Source of the DNA: Persephonella sp.
GTDB lineage: Bacteria > Aquificota > Aquificia > Aquificales > Hydrogenothermaceae
Reading direction: 5' to 3'
Assembly: GCF_027023985.1 (NCBI RefSeq)
Contig: NZ_JALVTW010000030.1
Span: forward strand, 1-64,000
DNA length: 64,000 nt
This document shows positions 34,821 through 43,441 of this stretch, one piece after another; the stretch's first letter is position 1; the number at the start of each line of letters is the position of its first letter. The position numbers and the translations under genes are program-made. Below the pieces are notes generated by a model. The model did no database searches. It was not told the origin of the DNA and worked only from the letters and a program-made list of their open reading frames with translations.

Positions 34821-35209
34821 TCTGGACAGATTCCATAGACTTCTATGGAATGACCCGTTATATCAAAACCATGAACTTCAATAAGTTCCTCTTTGAATTT
34901 GTCGAATGGGCAGTTATCAATTATTACAATCTTGCCGCATTTTTCGCAAACAAGATAATTCTTTTTATCTGGCAGTGCAAAACGGGCTTTATCCTCATTC
35001 ATCATATAGGATTTAACAACAAGGCCTTCTTTAGTCAGCATTTCCAGATTTCTGTATACAGTGGAAAGGCTTACATCTATACCTTGATTTTTCAGCCCCA
35101 TAAAAATATGTTCTGCTGTTATAGGGTACTCAGCCTTTTCCAGAACATTAAGTATTGCTTCCCTTTGCCTTGTTTTCCTATAGCCTTTGGGAATATTTAA
35201 TTTAGCCAT
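34802..35209 (-). CDS. Fur-family metalloregulator
   Basis: A winged-helix repressor of the Fur/Zur/PerR family. The N-terminal HTH runs through RQREAILNVLEKAEYPITAEHIF and SLSTVYRNLEMLTKEGLV. The structural zinc site is CEKCG near residue 90 and CPEC at the C terminus, with HGFDITGHSIEVYGIC between. The ATG at 35209 is chosen because GAGGT lies just upstream; a TTG four codons earlier is less likely. Its metal is not readable from sequence. It is divergent from metE across two palindromes that look like operators, so autoregulation and metE control are inferred. Confidence 0.9.
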   Translation of the reverse strand: MAKLNIPKGYRKTRQREAILNVLEKAEYPITAEHIFMGLKNQGIDVSLSTVYRNLEMLTKEGLVVKSYMMNEDKARFALPDKKNYLVCEKCGKIVIIDNCPFDKFKEELIEVHGFDITGHSIEVYGICPECQKKK

Positions 35210-35278
35210 ATACAACCTCAAAATTTAATTTAAATATTTTACCATTCCCTTATAAAAATATAATCAGCCTTCTATTTT

Positions 35279-35293
35279 TGCAAATAATTTGCA
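35279..35293. promoter_or_regulatory. Perfect 7-1-7 palindrome, putative Fur-family operator 1
   Basis: TGCAAATAATTTGCA has the 7-1-7 form of Fur-family boxes. It overlaps the predicted metE -35 (35289-35294). It also overlaps a candidate -35 for the regulator gene on the other strand (TTGCAA at 35278-35283, with TATTTT 17 bases away). Confidence 0.65.
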
Positions 35294-35317
35294 TTTGAAT
35301 TTTTGTTATGTTTTAAT
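35289..35317 (+). promoter_or_regulatory. Predicted metE promoter
   Basis: TTGCAT at 35289-35294 and TTTAAT at 35312-35317 are 17 bases apart, with TGT directly before the -10. The predicted start near 35324 lies inside the second palindrome. Confidence 0.6.
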
Positions 35318-35319
35318 AA

Positions 35320-35342
35320 ATGCAAATCATTCGCATTTGCAT
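35320..35342. promoter_or_regulatory. Inverted repeat, putative Fur-family operator 2
   Basis: ATGCAAAT and ATTTGCAT are perfect 8-base arms around a 7-base centre. Within it, 35321-35335 matches operator 1 as a 7-1-7 box with one mismatch. It covers the predicted metE start of transcription and reaches the ribosome-binding site (AAGGAGG from 35343). Confidence 0.65.
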
Positions 35343-35355
35343 AAGGAGGTAAACA

Positions 35356-37665
35356 ATGGCTGTTCAAACTACTGTATTTGGCTATCCAAAAATTGGAGCT
35401 AATAGAGAACTTAAAAAAGCAATTGAAAGTTACTGGAAAGGAGAAATCACGAAAGAAGAAATGCTTAAAAAAGCAGAAGAAGTTGATATTGAAAGAATGA
35501 AAAAAGTAATAGATGCAAATTTAGACTATATTCCATCTAACGATTTTTCACTTTATGATTTTGTTTTAGATATTTCAACAATGATTAATGCAATTCCACA
35601 AAGATTTCAAAATATAGAAGACAGCCTTGATAGATACTTTGCAATGGCAAGGGGAACAAAAGATGCTATTGCCTGTGAAATGACAAAATGGTTTGATACA
35701 AACTACCACTATATTGTCCCAGAGCTTACAGGTGGATTTAAACTTATTAAAAATAGACCTTTAACTTCTTATAAGTGGGCGAAAGAAAAATTTGGAATTG
35801 AAACAAAACCTGTTTTAGTTGGAGCATTTACATACTTAATGCTTTCTAAAGTTTACGAAAAACAGGAAGGTTCCTTTTTAATGAAAATGATAAAAGCAGA
35901 TGAAAGTAAAAAATTTAAACCATTACTACTTGAATTAGCTTCTGTTTATAACCAAATCCTTAAAGAACTACAGGAAGAAGGGGTAAAAACAGTTCAGTTT
36001 GATGAACCTGCACTTGTTTTGGATTTAGATGATGAAAAAATAGATGCATTAATTGAGGCTTATAAGGTAATAACTGATGGAATAGATAATATTGAAATTT
36101 TTGTCCATACATATTATGAAAGCCTTGACCACTTTGAAAGAATTACAAATGAACTTCCAGTTGCAGGTATTGGTCTTGATTTTGTTGTAAATAATGAAAA
36201 CCTTGAAAATCTCAAAAAATATGGATTTCCAAAAGATAAAAAACTACAGGCTGGAGTAATTTCAGGTAGAGACCCCTGGAAAACTGATTATAAAGAAGTG
36301 TTAGCTTTAATTAATGAAATTAAAAATTATGTAGATGAAGATAGAATTGTTTTATCAAATGCAGCACCACTTTTCCACTTACCAGTATCATTAAAACCAG
36401 AAAAAGGACATTTAGATGATAGATTAATTGGCCTTTTATCATTTGCAGATGAAAGATTAGAAGAAATCAAAACATTAAAAGAAATAATAAATGAAGGAAA
36501 AGAAGTTCCAACTCAAACATTACAAGCTTTAAGAGATGAATTCAAAAATGAAGAAGTAAGAAAGAAGGTAGAAGGAATAGACCAGCAAGAAATAAAAAGA
36601 CCTCATAACTTTAAAGAAAGATACAAAAAACAAATTGAATTACTAGGTCTTCCAAGATTTCCAACTACAACAATAGGAAGTTTCCCCCAAACAAAAGAAG
36701 TTCGTCAGATGAGAGCTAAATTTAGAAGAGGAGAAATTTCAGCGGAAGAATATGAAAACTTTATAAAAGAGCAAATTAAAAAGGCAGTAGAAATACAAGA
36801 GGAACTGGGACTTGACGTTTTTGTCCATGGAGAGTTTGAAAGAACAGATATGGTTGAGTTCTTCGGTGAAAAAATGGATGGTTTTGCATTTACTAAAAAT
36901 GGCTGGGTTCAGTCTTACGGAACAAGATGCGTTAGACCTCCAATTATCTATGGAGATGTCTCAAGATCTGAACCTATGACTGTTAAAGAAATAGTTTATG
37001 CACAAAGCTTAACAGATAAACCAATGAAAGGAATGCTAACTGGACCTGTAACAATTTTAAACTGGTCTTTCTACAGAAAAGATATACCTAAAAAAGAAAT
37101 TGCTTATCAGATTGCACTTGCATTAAGAGATGAAGTTTTAGACCTTGAAAAAGAAGGAATAAAAGTAATCCAGATAGATGAGCCTGCATTTAGAGAAGGA
37201 CTTCCTCTTAAGAAAAGAAAACAGGAAGAATACCTAAAATGGGCAGTTAAGGCATTTAGATTAACAAACAACACAGTTCAGGAAACAACTCAGATACACA
37301 CACATATGTGTTATTCAGAGTTTAACGAAATTATTGAGTGGATTTATACAATGGATGCAGACGTTATTTCAATTGAAGCATCAAGGTCTAAAGGAGAAAT
37401 CATAGAAGCTTTTGAAAGATTTAACTACGACCATGGAATTGGAGTTGGTGTTTATGACATACACTCACCAAGAATTCCACCAGTAGAAGAAATGCTTGAA
37501 ATAGCAGAAAGAACTGTTCAGGTGATAGATAAAAACCTAATCTGGATTAATCCTGACTGTGGTCTTAAAACAAGACAATGGGAAGAAGTTATCCCTGCAT
37601 TAAAAAATATGGTTCGGGTGGCAAAAATCCTTAGAGAAAAATACGGCAGTGAGTATAACTGGTAA
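35356..37665 (+). CDS. metE: Cobalamin-independent methionine synthase
   Basis: Transfers the methyl group of 5-methyltetrahydropteroyl-polyglutamate to homocysteine, using zinc and no B12. The 769 residues contain both barrels. The N-terminal half starts FGYPKIGANRELKKAIESYW. The catalytic half starts near 435 with LPRFPTTTIGSFPQT and has the zinc ligands in HTHMCYSEF and in NPDCGLKTR, plus IQIDEPAFREGLPLK. AAGGAGG precedes the ATG. It is divergent from a Fur-family gene and sits behind two palindromes. A metal-responsive switch is inferred, not shown. Confidence 0.96.
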   Translation: MAVQTTVFGYPKIGANRELKKAIESYWKGEITKEEMLKKAEEVDIERMKKVIDANLDYIPSNDFSLYDFVLDISTMINAIPQRFQNIEDSLDRYFAMARGTKDAIACEMTKWFDTNYHYIVPELTGGFKLIKNRPLTSYKWAKEKFGIETKPVLVGAFTYLMLSKVYEKQEGSFLMKMIKADESKKFKPLLLELASVYNQILKELQEEGVKTVQFDEPALVLDLDDEKIDALIEAYKVITDGIDNIEIFVHTYYESLDHFERITNELPVAGIGLDFVVNNENLENLKKYGFPKDKKLQAGVISGRDPWKTDYKEVLALINEIKNYVDEDRIVLSNAAPLFHLPVSLKPEKGHLDDRLIGLLSFADERLEEIKTLKEIINEGKEVPTQTLQALRDEFKNEEVRKKVEGIDQQEIKRPHNFKERYKKQIELLGLPRFPTTTIGSFPQTKEVRQMRAKFRRGEISAEEYENFIKEQIKKAVEIQEELGLDVFVHGEFERTDMVEFFGEKMDGFAFTKNGWVQSYGTRCVRPPIIYGDVSRSEPMTVKEIVYAQSLTDKPMKGMLTGPVTILNWSFYRKDIPKKEIAYQIALALRDEVLDLEKEGIKVIQIDEPAFREGLPLKKRKQEEYLKWAVKAFRLTNNTVQETTQIHTHMCYSEFNEIIEWIYTMDADVISIEASRSKGEIIEAFERFNYDHGIGVGVYDIHSPRIPPVEEMLEIAERTVQVIDKNLIWINPDCGLKTRQWEEVIPALKNMVRVAKILREKYGSEYNW

Positions 37666-37673
37666 AATTTTTA

Positions 37674-37700
37674 GGAGGGTTTCTTGTGAAACCCTCTGTT
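37674..37700 (+). terminator. Hairpin after metE
   Basis: GAGGGTTTC, loop TTGT, GAAACCCTC, a perfect 9-bp stem 10 bases after the metE stop. The following TGTTATT is only weakly T-rich, so termination may be incomplete. Confidence 0.65.
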
Positions 37701-37812
37701 ATTCCAATAACCTCCAGCAATGACTATCCGTTTATGTGATTAATCATAATCCCTGTAAATACAGTTTATTTAATCTTTATAATTAGAGAAAATAAAAACC
37801 GGAGAAGAAACA

Positions 37813-38262
37813 ATGGACAGAAGGAAATTTTTACAGACAGCCTTTGCTTCAGGGGCTTTATTTGCAATTGATGGTTTAATTTCAAATTCTGAAGCTAATG
37901 AAACATTTTTCGAGGGAACCCCTATCTTCAAACCGGAGATTAAAACTGTTCACGGACAAAAACATACCCCGTTTATTGACGCACCAAAAAAGGTTAAAGC
38001 AGGAGAATTTTTTGAGGTTAGGGTAATTACAGGTTATTATCATCCTCACCCTAACAAAGTAGAACACCATATAGAATGGTCTTCACTGTATATTAATGCC
38101 TTTGAAGCCGGACAAGCAACATTCAAAGCAACAATCTCAAACCCTGATGTTACTTTTAAAGTAAAGATTGATTCTAAAGGAAAATCTATTTTAAGAGCGT
38201 TCTCTTACTGTAATATACACGGTTTATGGTTAAGTTTCCCTAAAGAAATAGAAGTTGTTTAA
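37813..38262 (+). CDS. Superoxide reductase (class II type) with Tat signal
   Basis: Reduces superoxide to hydrogen peroxide at a mononuclear iron bound by four His and one Cys. The site is visible as KHTPFI, HPHPNKVEHHIEW and SYCNIHG. A Glu commonly found before the Lys-His pair is Gln here (GQKHTP). The N terminus has a twin-arginine signal (DRRKFLQ followed by a hydrophobic stretch to about residue 28), so the folded iron protein is probably exported. The mature part of about 120 residues matches neelaredoxin-type enzymes with no desulforedoxin domain. TATAAT at 37778-37783 and GGAG precede the ATG. Confidence 0.85.
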   Translation: MDRRKFLQTAFASGALFAIDGLISNSEANETFFEGTPIFKPEIKTVHGQKHTPFIDAPKKVKAGEFFEVRVITGYYHPHPNKVEHHIEWSSLYINAFEAGQATFKATISNPDVTFKVKIDSKGKSILRAFSYCNIHGLWLSFPKEIEVV

Positions 38263-38275
38263 TTTTTAAAATAAA

Positions 38276-38341
38276 CCTGACCTCCTGTAACTCTAAAGTA
38301 ACTCTGTGAACCTATAATACTTAAAAAAATAGGAGGTCAGG
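38276..38341 (+). promoter_or_regulatory. Inverted repeat that can mask the ribosome-binding site of the lipoprotein gene
   Basis: CCTGACCTCCT at 38276-38286 is perfectly complementary to AGGAGGTCAGG at 38331-38341, which contains the Shine-Dalgarno of the next gene. A TATAAT at 38313-38318 lies inside the loop, so a transcript from it (start near 38325) would lack the first arm. Confidence 0.6.
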
Positions 38342-38345
38342 CCAA

Positions 38346-39413
38346 ATGAAAAAAACAGCTGCTTTGTCTGCTATAGTATCAGGAAGTATAATCTTATTTT
38401 CCTGCGGAGGAAGCGGAGGAAACTCAGACTCTTCAACCCAATCGGTTCAAGCGTCATTGATATTAACAGACAGCCCTGCCGATACTATGGATTCAATTTA
38501 TGTAGACATCACATCTGTATCTTTAAAACATACAGGTAGAAATACAGAATGCAATTTATTTACCGCTGACCCTCAAAATAACCCTCTAAGAAATGTTAAT
38601 CTACTTGAGCTTAAAGATATTTTGTATGTCGTAAATACAAAAAACTGTCCCGAAGGTAATTACAATAGACTGAGAATTGAATTTAAGGATAATATTGAAG
38701 TTTATGCAAATAGTCAAAGTTATAACTGCAAAGTTAAAGAATTTAATTCAGGAAGTAATAAACAACCCAATAAACCCCACTGTGATAATAACGGCAACTG
38801 TTTTGTTGAGATAAACGGAGTAATTAATCTTCTTGCCAAAAAATCTGATGTTGTAGTTGATTTTGACCTTGCAAGCTCAGATGTAAATATAGACCCCCAG
38901 ACCGGAAACTGTGAAATAACTTTTAAAATGTCTCCAGTGGTTATGGAAGACCATAAATTCAAAGAGCTGGCAGGAAGCAAAAATATAATGTTTGAAGGAA
39001 AAATTACTAATCTGGACACTTCTTCAAAAAGATTTATCCTTCATACTCAAGACCAAGATATTACCGTTGATTACTCTGCCGCCTTAAATTCCCAAACAGG
39101 ATTAGAAGATTTACTCACTCTTGCAAATAATATGGACTCTAAATATGAATTAAAAGTAATTTGTAGTAGCTCAGACCCAGAAATATGTCTTGCAGAAAAA
39201 ATAATCCTTGAGATAGAAAATGTAACAGTATCCAATCTTGATACAACGAATAAAACATTTCAGATATCTATAAACGGTTCCCAGACAATAACAGTTGACT
39301 ACTCAAATGCAAAAATTAAAGGAGAATTGTTAGAAGGAGCAAATGTAGAAATAAAACTTATTGGATTTGATGGAAGTAATTACATTGCAAAAGTAATAAA
39401 AGTTAAAGATTAA
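38346..39413 (+). CDS. Lipoprotein with a DUF4382-like domain
   Basis: A type II signal peptide ends in the lipobox LFSC at Cys20, so the protein is lipid-anchored. The next domain (residues about 35-200, starting SLILTDSPADTMDSIYVDITSVSL) resembles DUF4382, an uncharacterised domain of secreted lipoproteins. The C-terminal part has two similar strand-rich modules (KITNLDTSSKRFILHTQDQDITVDYS and VSNLDTTNKTFQISINGSQTITVDYS), an internal repeat resembling DUF5666. Function unknown. The Shine-Dalgarno lies in an inverted repeat and is identical with its flanks to that of acs. Confidence 0.75.
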   Translation: MKKTAALSAIVSGSIILFSCGGSGGNSDSSTQSVQASLILTDSPADTMDSIYVDITSVSLKHTGRNTECNLFTADPQNNPLRNVNLLELKDILYVVNTKNCPEGNYNRLRIEFKDNIEVYANSQSYNCKVKEFNSGSNKQPNKPHCDNNGNCFVEINGVINLLAKKSDVVVDFDLASSDVNIDPQTGNCEITFKMSPVVMEDHKFKELAGSKNIMFEGKITNLDTSSKRFILHTQDQDITVDYSAALNSQTGLEDLLTLANNMDSKYELKVICSSSDPEICLAEKIILEIENVTVSNLDTTNKTFQISINGSQTITVDYSNAKIKGELLEGANVEIKLIGFDGSNYIAKVIKVKD

Positions 39414-39420
39414 AGTTAGA

Positions 39421-39448
39421 AAGGGGGTATCCCCCTCCCTCCTTTTTT
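39421..39448 (+). terminator. Predicted terminator of the lipoprotein gene
   Basis: AGGGGG-TAT-CCCCCT, then TCCCTCC and six T. The gap between stem and T-run makes it less than ideal. It reaches the end of the convergent gene at 39447. Confidence 0.6.
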
Positions 39449-39734
39449 ATTCAAAATATAGAACTACTCCGTCTAAATCCTTTATAACTTTCCCTTTTAA
39501 TTCTCTGTTTTTTTCTGTAGACAGTATATTTGCAATTTTATCAACAAAACTTCCTTCATCAACGGCATAAGTAATATTTTCTTTTAATACTTTTAACATA
39601 CTGTTCATGAAATCTTCATCTGATAAAGAAATGATAATAGCATCTCCATTTTCTCTAATACATCTTTCTTTGCAGTATAAAAACGTTTTTACAATAAGGT
39701 CTTCAAGACATCCTTTAATTGCCTTGTTTTCCAT
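39447..39734 (-). CDS. Hypothetical protein
   Basis: Unrecognised. A 95-residue acidic protein with an N-terminal helical part containing two close cysteines (FLYCKERCIREN) and a C-terminal strand (GKVIKDLDGVVLYFE). GAGGG lies about 8 bases before the ATG, which supports translation. No signal or membrane segment. It stands alone between the lipoprotein gene (convergent) and acs (divergent). Confidence 0.6.
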   Translation of the reverse strand: MENKAIKGCLEDLIVKTFLYCKERCIRENGDAIIISLSDEDFMNSMLKVLKENITYAVDEGSFVDKIANILSTEKNRELKGKVIKDLDGVVLYFE

Positions 39735-39886
39735 AATTTTTCCCTCAAAATTATTGACTTTCTTTAATACCTTAACCCATCTTTATAATTAAAGACAAAT
39801 TGGTATGAATTTATAATTATGATAAAGCTTATTTTTTAGCTGGCAACAAATAAAATATATTTTGTTAAAAATAGGAGGTCAGGAAG

Positions 39887-41788
39887 ATGGCAGAACACAA
39901 GGACGAAGTTCTTTTAAAGATTAATAAAGTTTATCAACCACCGCAAAGGGTTCTTGAGAAGGCCTATATAAGCAGGGAAAAATTTGATGAGATGTATAAG
40001 CGTTCCATTGAAGACCCTGAAAGTTTCTGGGCTGAGCTGGCAGAGAAAGAGCTTCACTGGTTCAAAAAATGGGACAAAGTTTTTGAATGGAATTTTCCGG
40101 AGTATAAATGGTTTGTTGGAGGCAAACTTAATATCACCTATAACTGTCTTGATAGACACGTTATAGACGGTAGAAGAAATAAACTTGCTTATATCTGGGT
40201 TGATGAAGATGGAAATGAGAAAAAGGTCACCTATGGTGAGCTTTTAGAACTGGTTAACAAAATAGCAAATGGTCTTAAATCCCTTGGAGTTAAAAAAGGT
40301 GACAGGGTTGTTATCTATATGCCTCTTGTAATTGAACAGCTTGCAACAATGCTGGCCTGTGCAAGAATAGGGGCTATACATTCTGTTGTTTATGCAGGTT
40401 TTAGTGCAAATGCCCTGAAAATGAGAATTGAAGATGCACAGGCAAAGGTCGTAGTTACTTCAACATGGACAAAAAGAAGAGGCAAAAAAATAAACCTTAA
40501 ATCTGTGGTTGATGAAGCTGTTGATGGACTTGAATTTGTTGAAAACATAATTGTGCTCCAAAGAGAAGGAGACCAGTTTGAGCTGGAAGAAAAAGAGATA
40601 GACTTTTATGAACTCATAAAAGATAAATCTGCTGAATGTGAGCCAGAAATAATGGATGCAGAAGACCCATTGTTTATCCTATACACATCAGGCTCAACAG
40701 GAAAACCAAAAGGAGTTTTACACACAATAGGTGGATACAACCTTTATACCCATGTAACAACAAAATATGTATTTGATATCCATGAAGATGATATTTTCTG
40801 GTGCACAGCCGACCCAGGATGGATCACCGGGCATAGCTATATGGTTTATGGACCTCTTTCTGTAGGTGCAACATCTGTTGTAGCAGAAGGAGCACCTGAT
40901 TACCCAGACCCGGGAAGATGGTGGTCTATAGTTGAAAAATACAGGGTAAATATATTCTATACTGCACCAACAGCAGTAAGATTATTTATGAAATACGGAG
41001 AAGAATGGCCTGCAAAATATGATTTATCTTCTCTCAGAATTCTTGGTTCTGTCGGAGAGCCTATAAACCCTGAGGCATGGATATGGTATTACGAAAATAT
41101 TGGAAGAGGTCAATGTTCAATTGTTGATACATGGTGGCAAACAGAAACAGGAGGTCACATGATAACAACAGTTCCTGCATATCCTCAAAAACCTGGAAAA
41201 GCAGGAAAACCATTCTGGGGAATTGAAGCAGATGTAGTTGATAAAAATGCAAATCCTGTTGAACCAAACACAGTAGGATTTTTAGTTATTAAAAAACCAT
41301 GGCCATCGGCATTAAGAACATGCTGGGGAGAACCTGAAAGATTTAACAAATACTGGACAGAAATTGATAATGTTTACTTCTCAGGAGATACTGCAACAAA
41401 AGATGAAGATGGATACATAATGATTTTAGGAAGGGCTGATGATGTTATAAATGTATCTGGACACAGAATAGGAACAGCAGAAGTTGAAAGTGCCCTTGTT
41501 TCCCATCCGGCAGTGGCGGAAGCAGCAGTAATTGGAAAACCCCACGAAGTAAAAGGGGAAAGCATCAAAGCATTTGTAATCCTCAAACAAGGAGAACAGC
41601 CTTCAGACAATCTGGTAAAAGACCTTAAAATGCATGTCCGACATGAACTTGGAGCCCTTGCTGTTCCTGACGAAATAGAATTCGTTGATAAACTACCAAA
41701 AACAAGGTCTGGAAAAATAATGAGAAGGGTTTTAAAAGCAAAAGAGTTAGGATTACCACTTGGAGATATATCAACATTAGAAGATTAG
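39887..41788 (+). CDS. acs: Acetyl-CoA synthetase (AMP-forming)
   Basis: Activates acetate to acetyl-CoA through acetyl-AMP. Visible: ATP loop YTSGSTGKPKGVLHT near 265, TADPGWITGHSY, WWQTETGGHM near 420, SGDTATKDEDGYIMILGRADDVINVSGHRIGT at the hinge, and PKTRSGKIMRR with the regulatory lysine near 610. The 633 residues are typical. The SD context AATAGGAGGTCAGG is the same as for the lipoprotein gene about 1.5 kb upstream. In an autotroph that makes acetyl-CoA by ACL, this is a salvage or assimilation route (inference). Confidence 0.95.
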   Translation: MAEHKDEVLLKINKVYQPPQRVLEKAYISREKFDEMYKRSIEDPESFWAELAEKELHWFKKWDKVFEWNFPEYKWFVGGKLNITYNCLDRHVIDGRRNKLAYIWVDEDGNEKKVTYGELLELVNKIANGLKSLGVKKGDRVVIYMPLVIEQLATMLACARIGAIHSVVYAGFSANALKMRIEDAQAKVVVTSTWTKRRGKKINLKSVVDEAVDGLEFVENIIVLQREGDQFELEEKEIDFYELIKDKSAECEPEIMDAEDPLFILYTSGSTGKPKGVLHTIGGYNLYTHVTTKYVFDIHEDDIFWCTADPGWITGHSYMVYGPLSVGATSVVAEGAPDYPDPGRWWSIVEKYRVNIFYTAPTAVRLFMKYGEEWPAKYDLSSLRILGSVGEPINPEAWIWYYENIGRGQCSIVDTWWQTETGGHMITTVPAYPQKPGKAGKPFWGIEADVVDKNANPVEPNTVGFLVIKKPWPSALRTCWGEPERFNKYWTEIDNVYFSGDTATKDEDGYIMILGRADDVINVSGHRIGTAEVESALVSHPAVAEAAVIGKPHEVKGESIKAFVILKQGEQPSDNLVKDLKMHVRHELGALAVPDEIEFVDKLPKTRSGKIMRRVLKAKELGLPLGDISTLED

Positions 41789-41793
41789 TTTAA

Positions 41794-41820
41794 AAGGGGC
41801 TTTTTGCCCCTTTATATTTT
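41794..41820. terminator. Terminator between acs and the permease gene
   Basis: AGGGGC-TTTTT-GCCCCT with a T-rich tail on the plus strand and TTTT on the minus strand. It overlaps the last codons of the convergent permease gene. Confidence 0.8.
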
Positions 41821-43158
41821 TAAAAATTTAAAAATCCTTTTTCCTAAACTAAACGGTTCTTTAATATTTCTCTCTTTAATCTGCCTATGGGTTATGCTTC
41901 TGTAAATATTTTCAAAAATAAATGAAACTATCACCACTCCAAAGCTGGTATAAAAACTGTCTTTCTGAGTTTTCCATTGATACATAACAAGAACTAAAAA
42001 TACAGAGAATATCACAATAAAATTAAAAATAACCCATACTTTTTTCCCTTCTACTTTACCAAGGAGTCTGTAGTGAGAAAAGATTACAAACAGATAAATA
42101 ACCAGAAAAACAAAACTAATCAGGGAGGAAATACCATTAAGGTCAAAAAAGAGCGCAAATAAAACACTTAAAATAGCAGTTATATATAACCCTTCTGGTT
42201 CCTGAAACCAGACCTTTCTTTCAAAAATTTCAGGAAGATGTCCCTTTTTAGCTAAAACATAGGCAACATTTGCACCACCATATAAAGTGGCATTAATAGC
42301 AGAAGAAGTGGAAAACAAAGCACCAATAGCAACAAGTGTAAATCCTATCTCTCCTAAAAATGGCTTAGCGGCTTCGGCAAGTGCATACTCTTTAGCTTTT
42401 ATTAAACCTTCTACTCCCAAATTACCCAGTGCAGTAACTGCAACGGATATATAAACAAAGGCAACAATTAATATACTAAGGTATATAGCCTTTGGAACAG
42501 TTTCTTTTGGGTTTTCTATATTCTCAGAGGCATTTGTTATAAGCCCAAATCCCATATAGGTTAAAAATAAAACTGCAGCAGCTGAGAAGGTATTTATTAT
42601 ATCCTTTGAGCTAAATAAAGGTTTTAAAAATTCCGGCTTTATACTCCATATTCCCAGAACCACAAAAGATAGTAATATGGAAAGTTTTATTAAAACAATC
42701 CAGAATTCAGCTTTTCCTACAGCTTTTGAACCAAAAAAGTTTAAAGCAGTAAAAAATGCCACAACTAAAACTTCAATAATTCCTATTAGCAAGGGAGTTA
42801 ACGGTAAATGAAAAAGAGCCAGAAAATATCCTGCAAAAGCTTTAGCAAAAAGGGATATAGAAATAACATAACTGAACCACATAAGAATACTTAAAGTTCC
42901 TGTAACAGCATTATCCCCAATTCCACGGAGAATGAACTCTATAGGTCCTGCATTTGATACATAAACAGCGCCAAGCTTTGCATAAGAATATGCAACAGAT
43001 AATGAAACCAGTGCGGCTATTGCAAAGGCAATATAAAGGTTATTATGGCATATCTGGGCACCTACACCCAGGATAGAAAATATACCTGCCCCTATCATAG
43101 TTCCAACGGCTATTGATACAGTTTCCCATAAACCAAGTTTCTGATTATTTTTCTTCAT
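41812..43158 (-). CDS. APC-family amino acid/polyamine permease
   Basis: A membrane transporter with about 12 hydrophobic helices in 448 residues. The first helix has the family signature VSIAVGTMIGAGIFSILG with the broken-helix GAG motif, and ENIENPKETVPKAI follows helix 6. The substrate cannot be read from the sequence; amino acids or polyamines are both possible. The ribosome-binding site is weak. It lies between acs and a small zinc-ribbon gene, with a hairpin upstream at 43219-43240. Confidence 0.85.
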   Translation of the reverse strand: MKKNNQKLGLWETVSIAVGTMIGAGIFSILGVGAQICHNNLYIAFAIAALVSLSVAYSYAKLGAVYVSNAGPIEFILRGIGDNAVTGTLSILMWFSYVISISLFAKAFAGYFLALFHLPLTPLLIGIIEVLVVAFFTALNFFGSKAVGKAEFWIVLIKLSILLSFVVLGIWSIKPEFLKPLFSSKDIINTFSAAAVLFLTYMGFGLITNASENIENPKETVPKAIYLSILIVAFVYISVAVTALGNLGVEGLIKAKEYALAEAAKPFLGEIGFTLVAIGALFSTSSAINATLYGGANVAYVLAKKGHLPEIFERKVWFQEPEGLYITAILSVLFALFFDLNGISSLISFVFLVIYLFVIFSHYRLLGKVEGKKVWVIFNFIVIFSVFLVLVMYQWKTQKDSFYTSFGVVIVSFIFENIYRSITHRQIKERNIKEPFSLGKRIFKFLKI

Positions 43159-43218
43159 AGTTTATCCATCTTTTTTATTAGATTGTATCTTAAGACAGGG
43201 ACAGAATTAAAGAGAGAT

Positions 43219-43240
43219 AAGAAGAGGGGAAACTCTTCTT
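43219..43240 (-). terminator. Predicted terminator of the zinc-ribbon gene
   Basis: AAGAAGAG and CTCTTCTT form a perfect 8-bp stem around a 6-base loop, followed on the minus strand by ATCTCTCTTT. Confidence 0.6.
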
Positions 43241-43246
43241 AGGAGA

Positions 43247-43441
43247 TTAAGCGTGGGCTTCTTCAGATTCTACGATTTTTGCTTCTACAATTCTTCTGTT
43301 GCATTTTTCACATCTTGTGTCCAAAATACCAACATTGTTAGCAACCAAAATAGTTTCTTTTCCTTCGTGACCACACTTACATTTAAAAGGAACTTCAACA
43401 AATCTAATGTCAATATCCTTTTCTTGTTTCGCCACTACCAT
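43247..43441 (-). CDS. Small zinc-ribbon protein
   Basis: A 64-residue protein with two CxxC-like knuckles (CKCG and CEKC, 27 residues apart), so it likely binds one zinc. I cannot name the family. The ATG at 43441 is chosen over the TTG before it because GGAGGT lies 8 bases upstream. It has its own hairpin terminator and is divergent from speD. A role in translation or transcription is possible but not shown. Confidence 0.75.
   Translation of the reverse strand: MVVAKQEKDIDIRFVEVPFKCKCGHEGKETILVANNVGILDTRCEKCNRRIVEAKIVESEEAHA

Noticed and set aside
37737-37746. TGATTAATCA palindrome upstream of the superoxide reductase gene as an FNR/CRP site
   Set aside because: Half-site spacing does not match the TTGAT-N4-ATCAA or TGTGA-N6-TCACA patterns, and a 10-base AT-rich palindrome is easily due to chance.
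39754-39789. TTGACT with TATAAT between 39754 and 39789 as an acs promoter
   Set aside because: The spacing is 24 bases, too long for a standard promoter. The acs promoter could not be placed with confidence.
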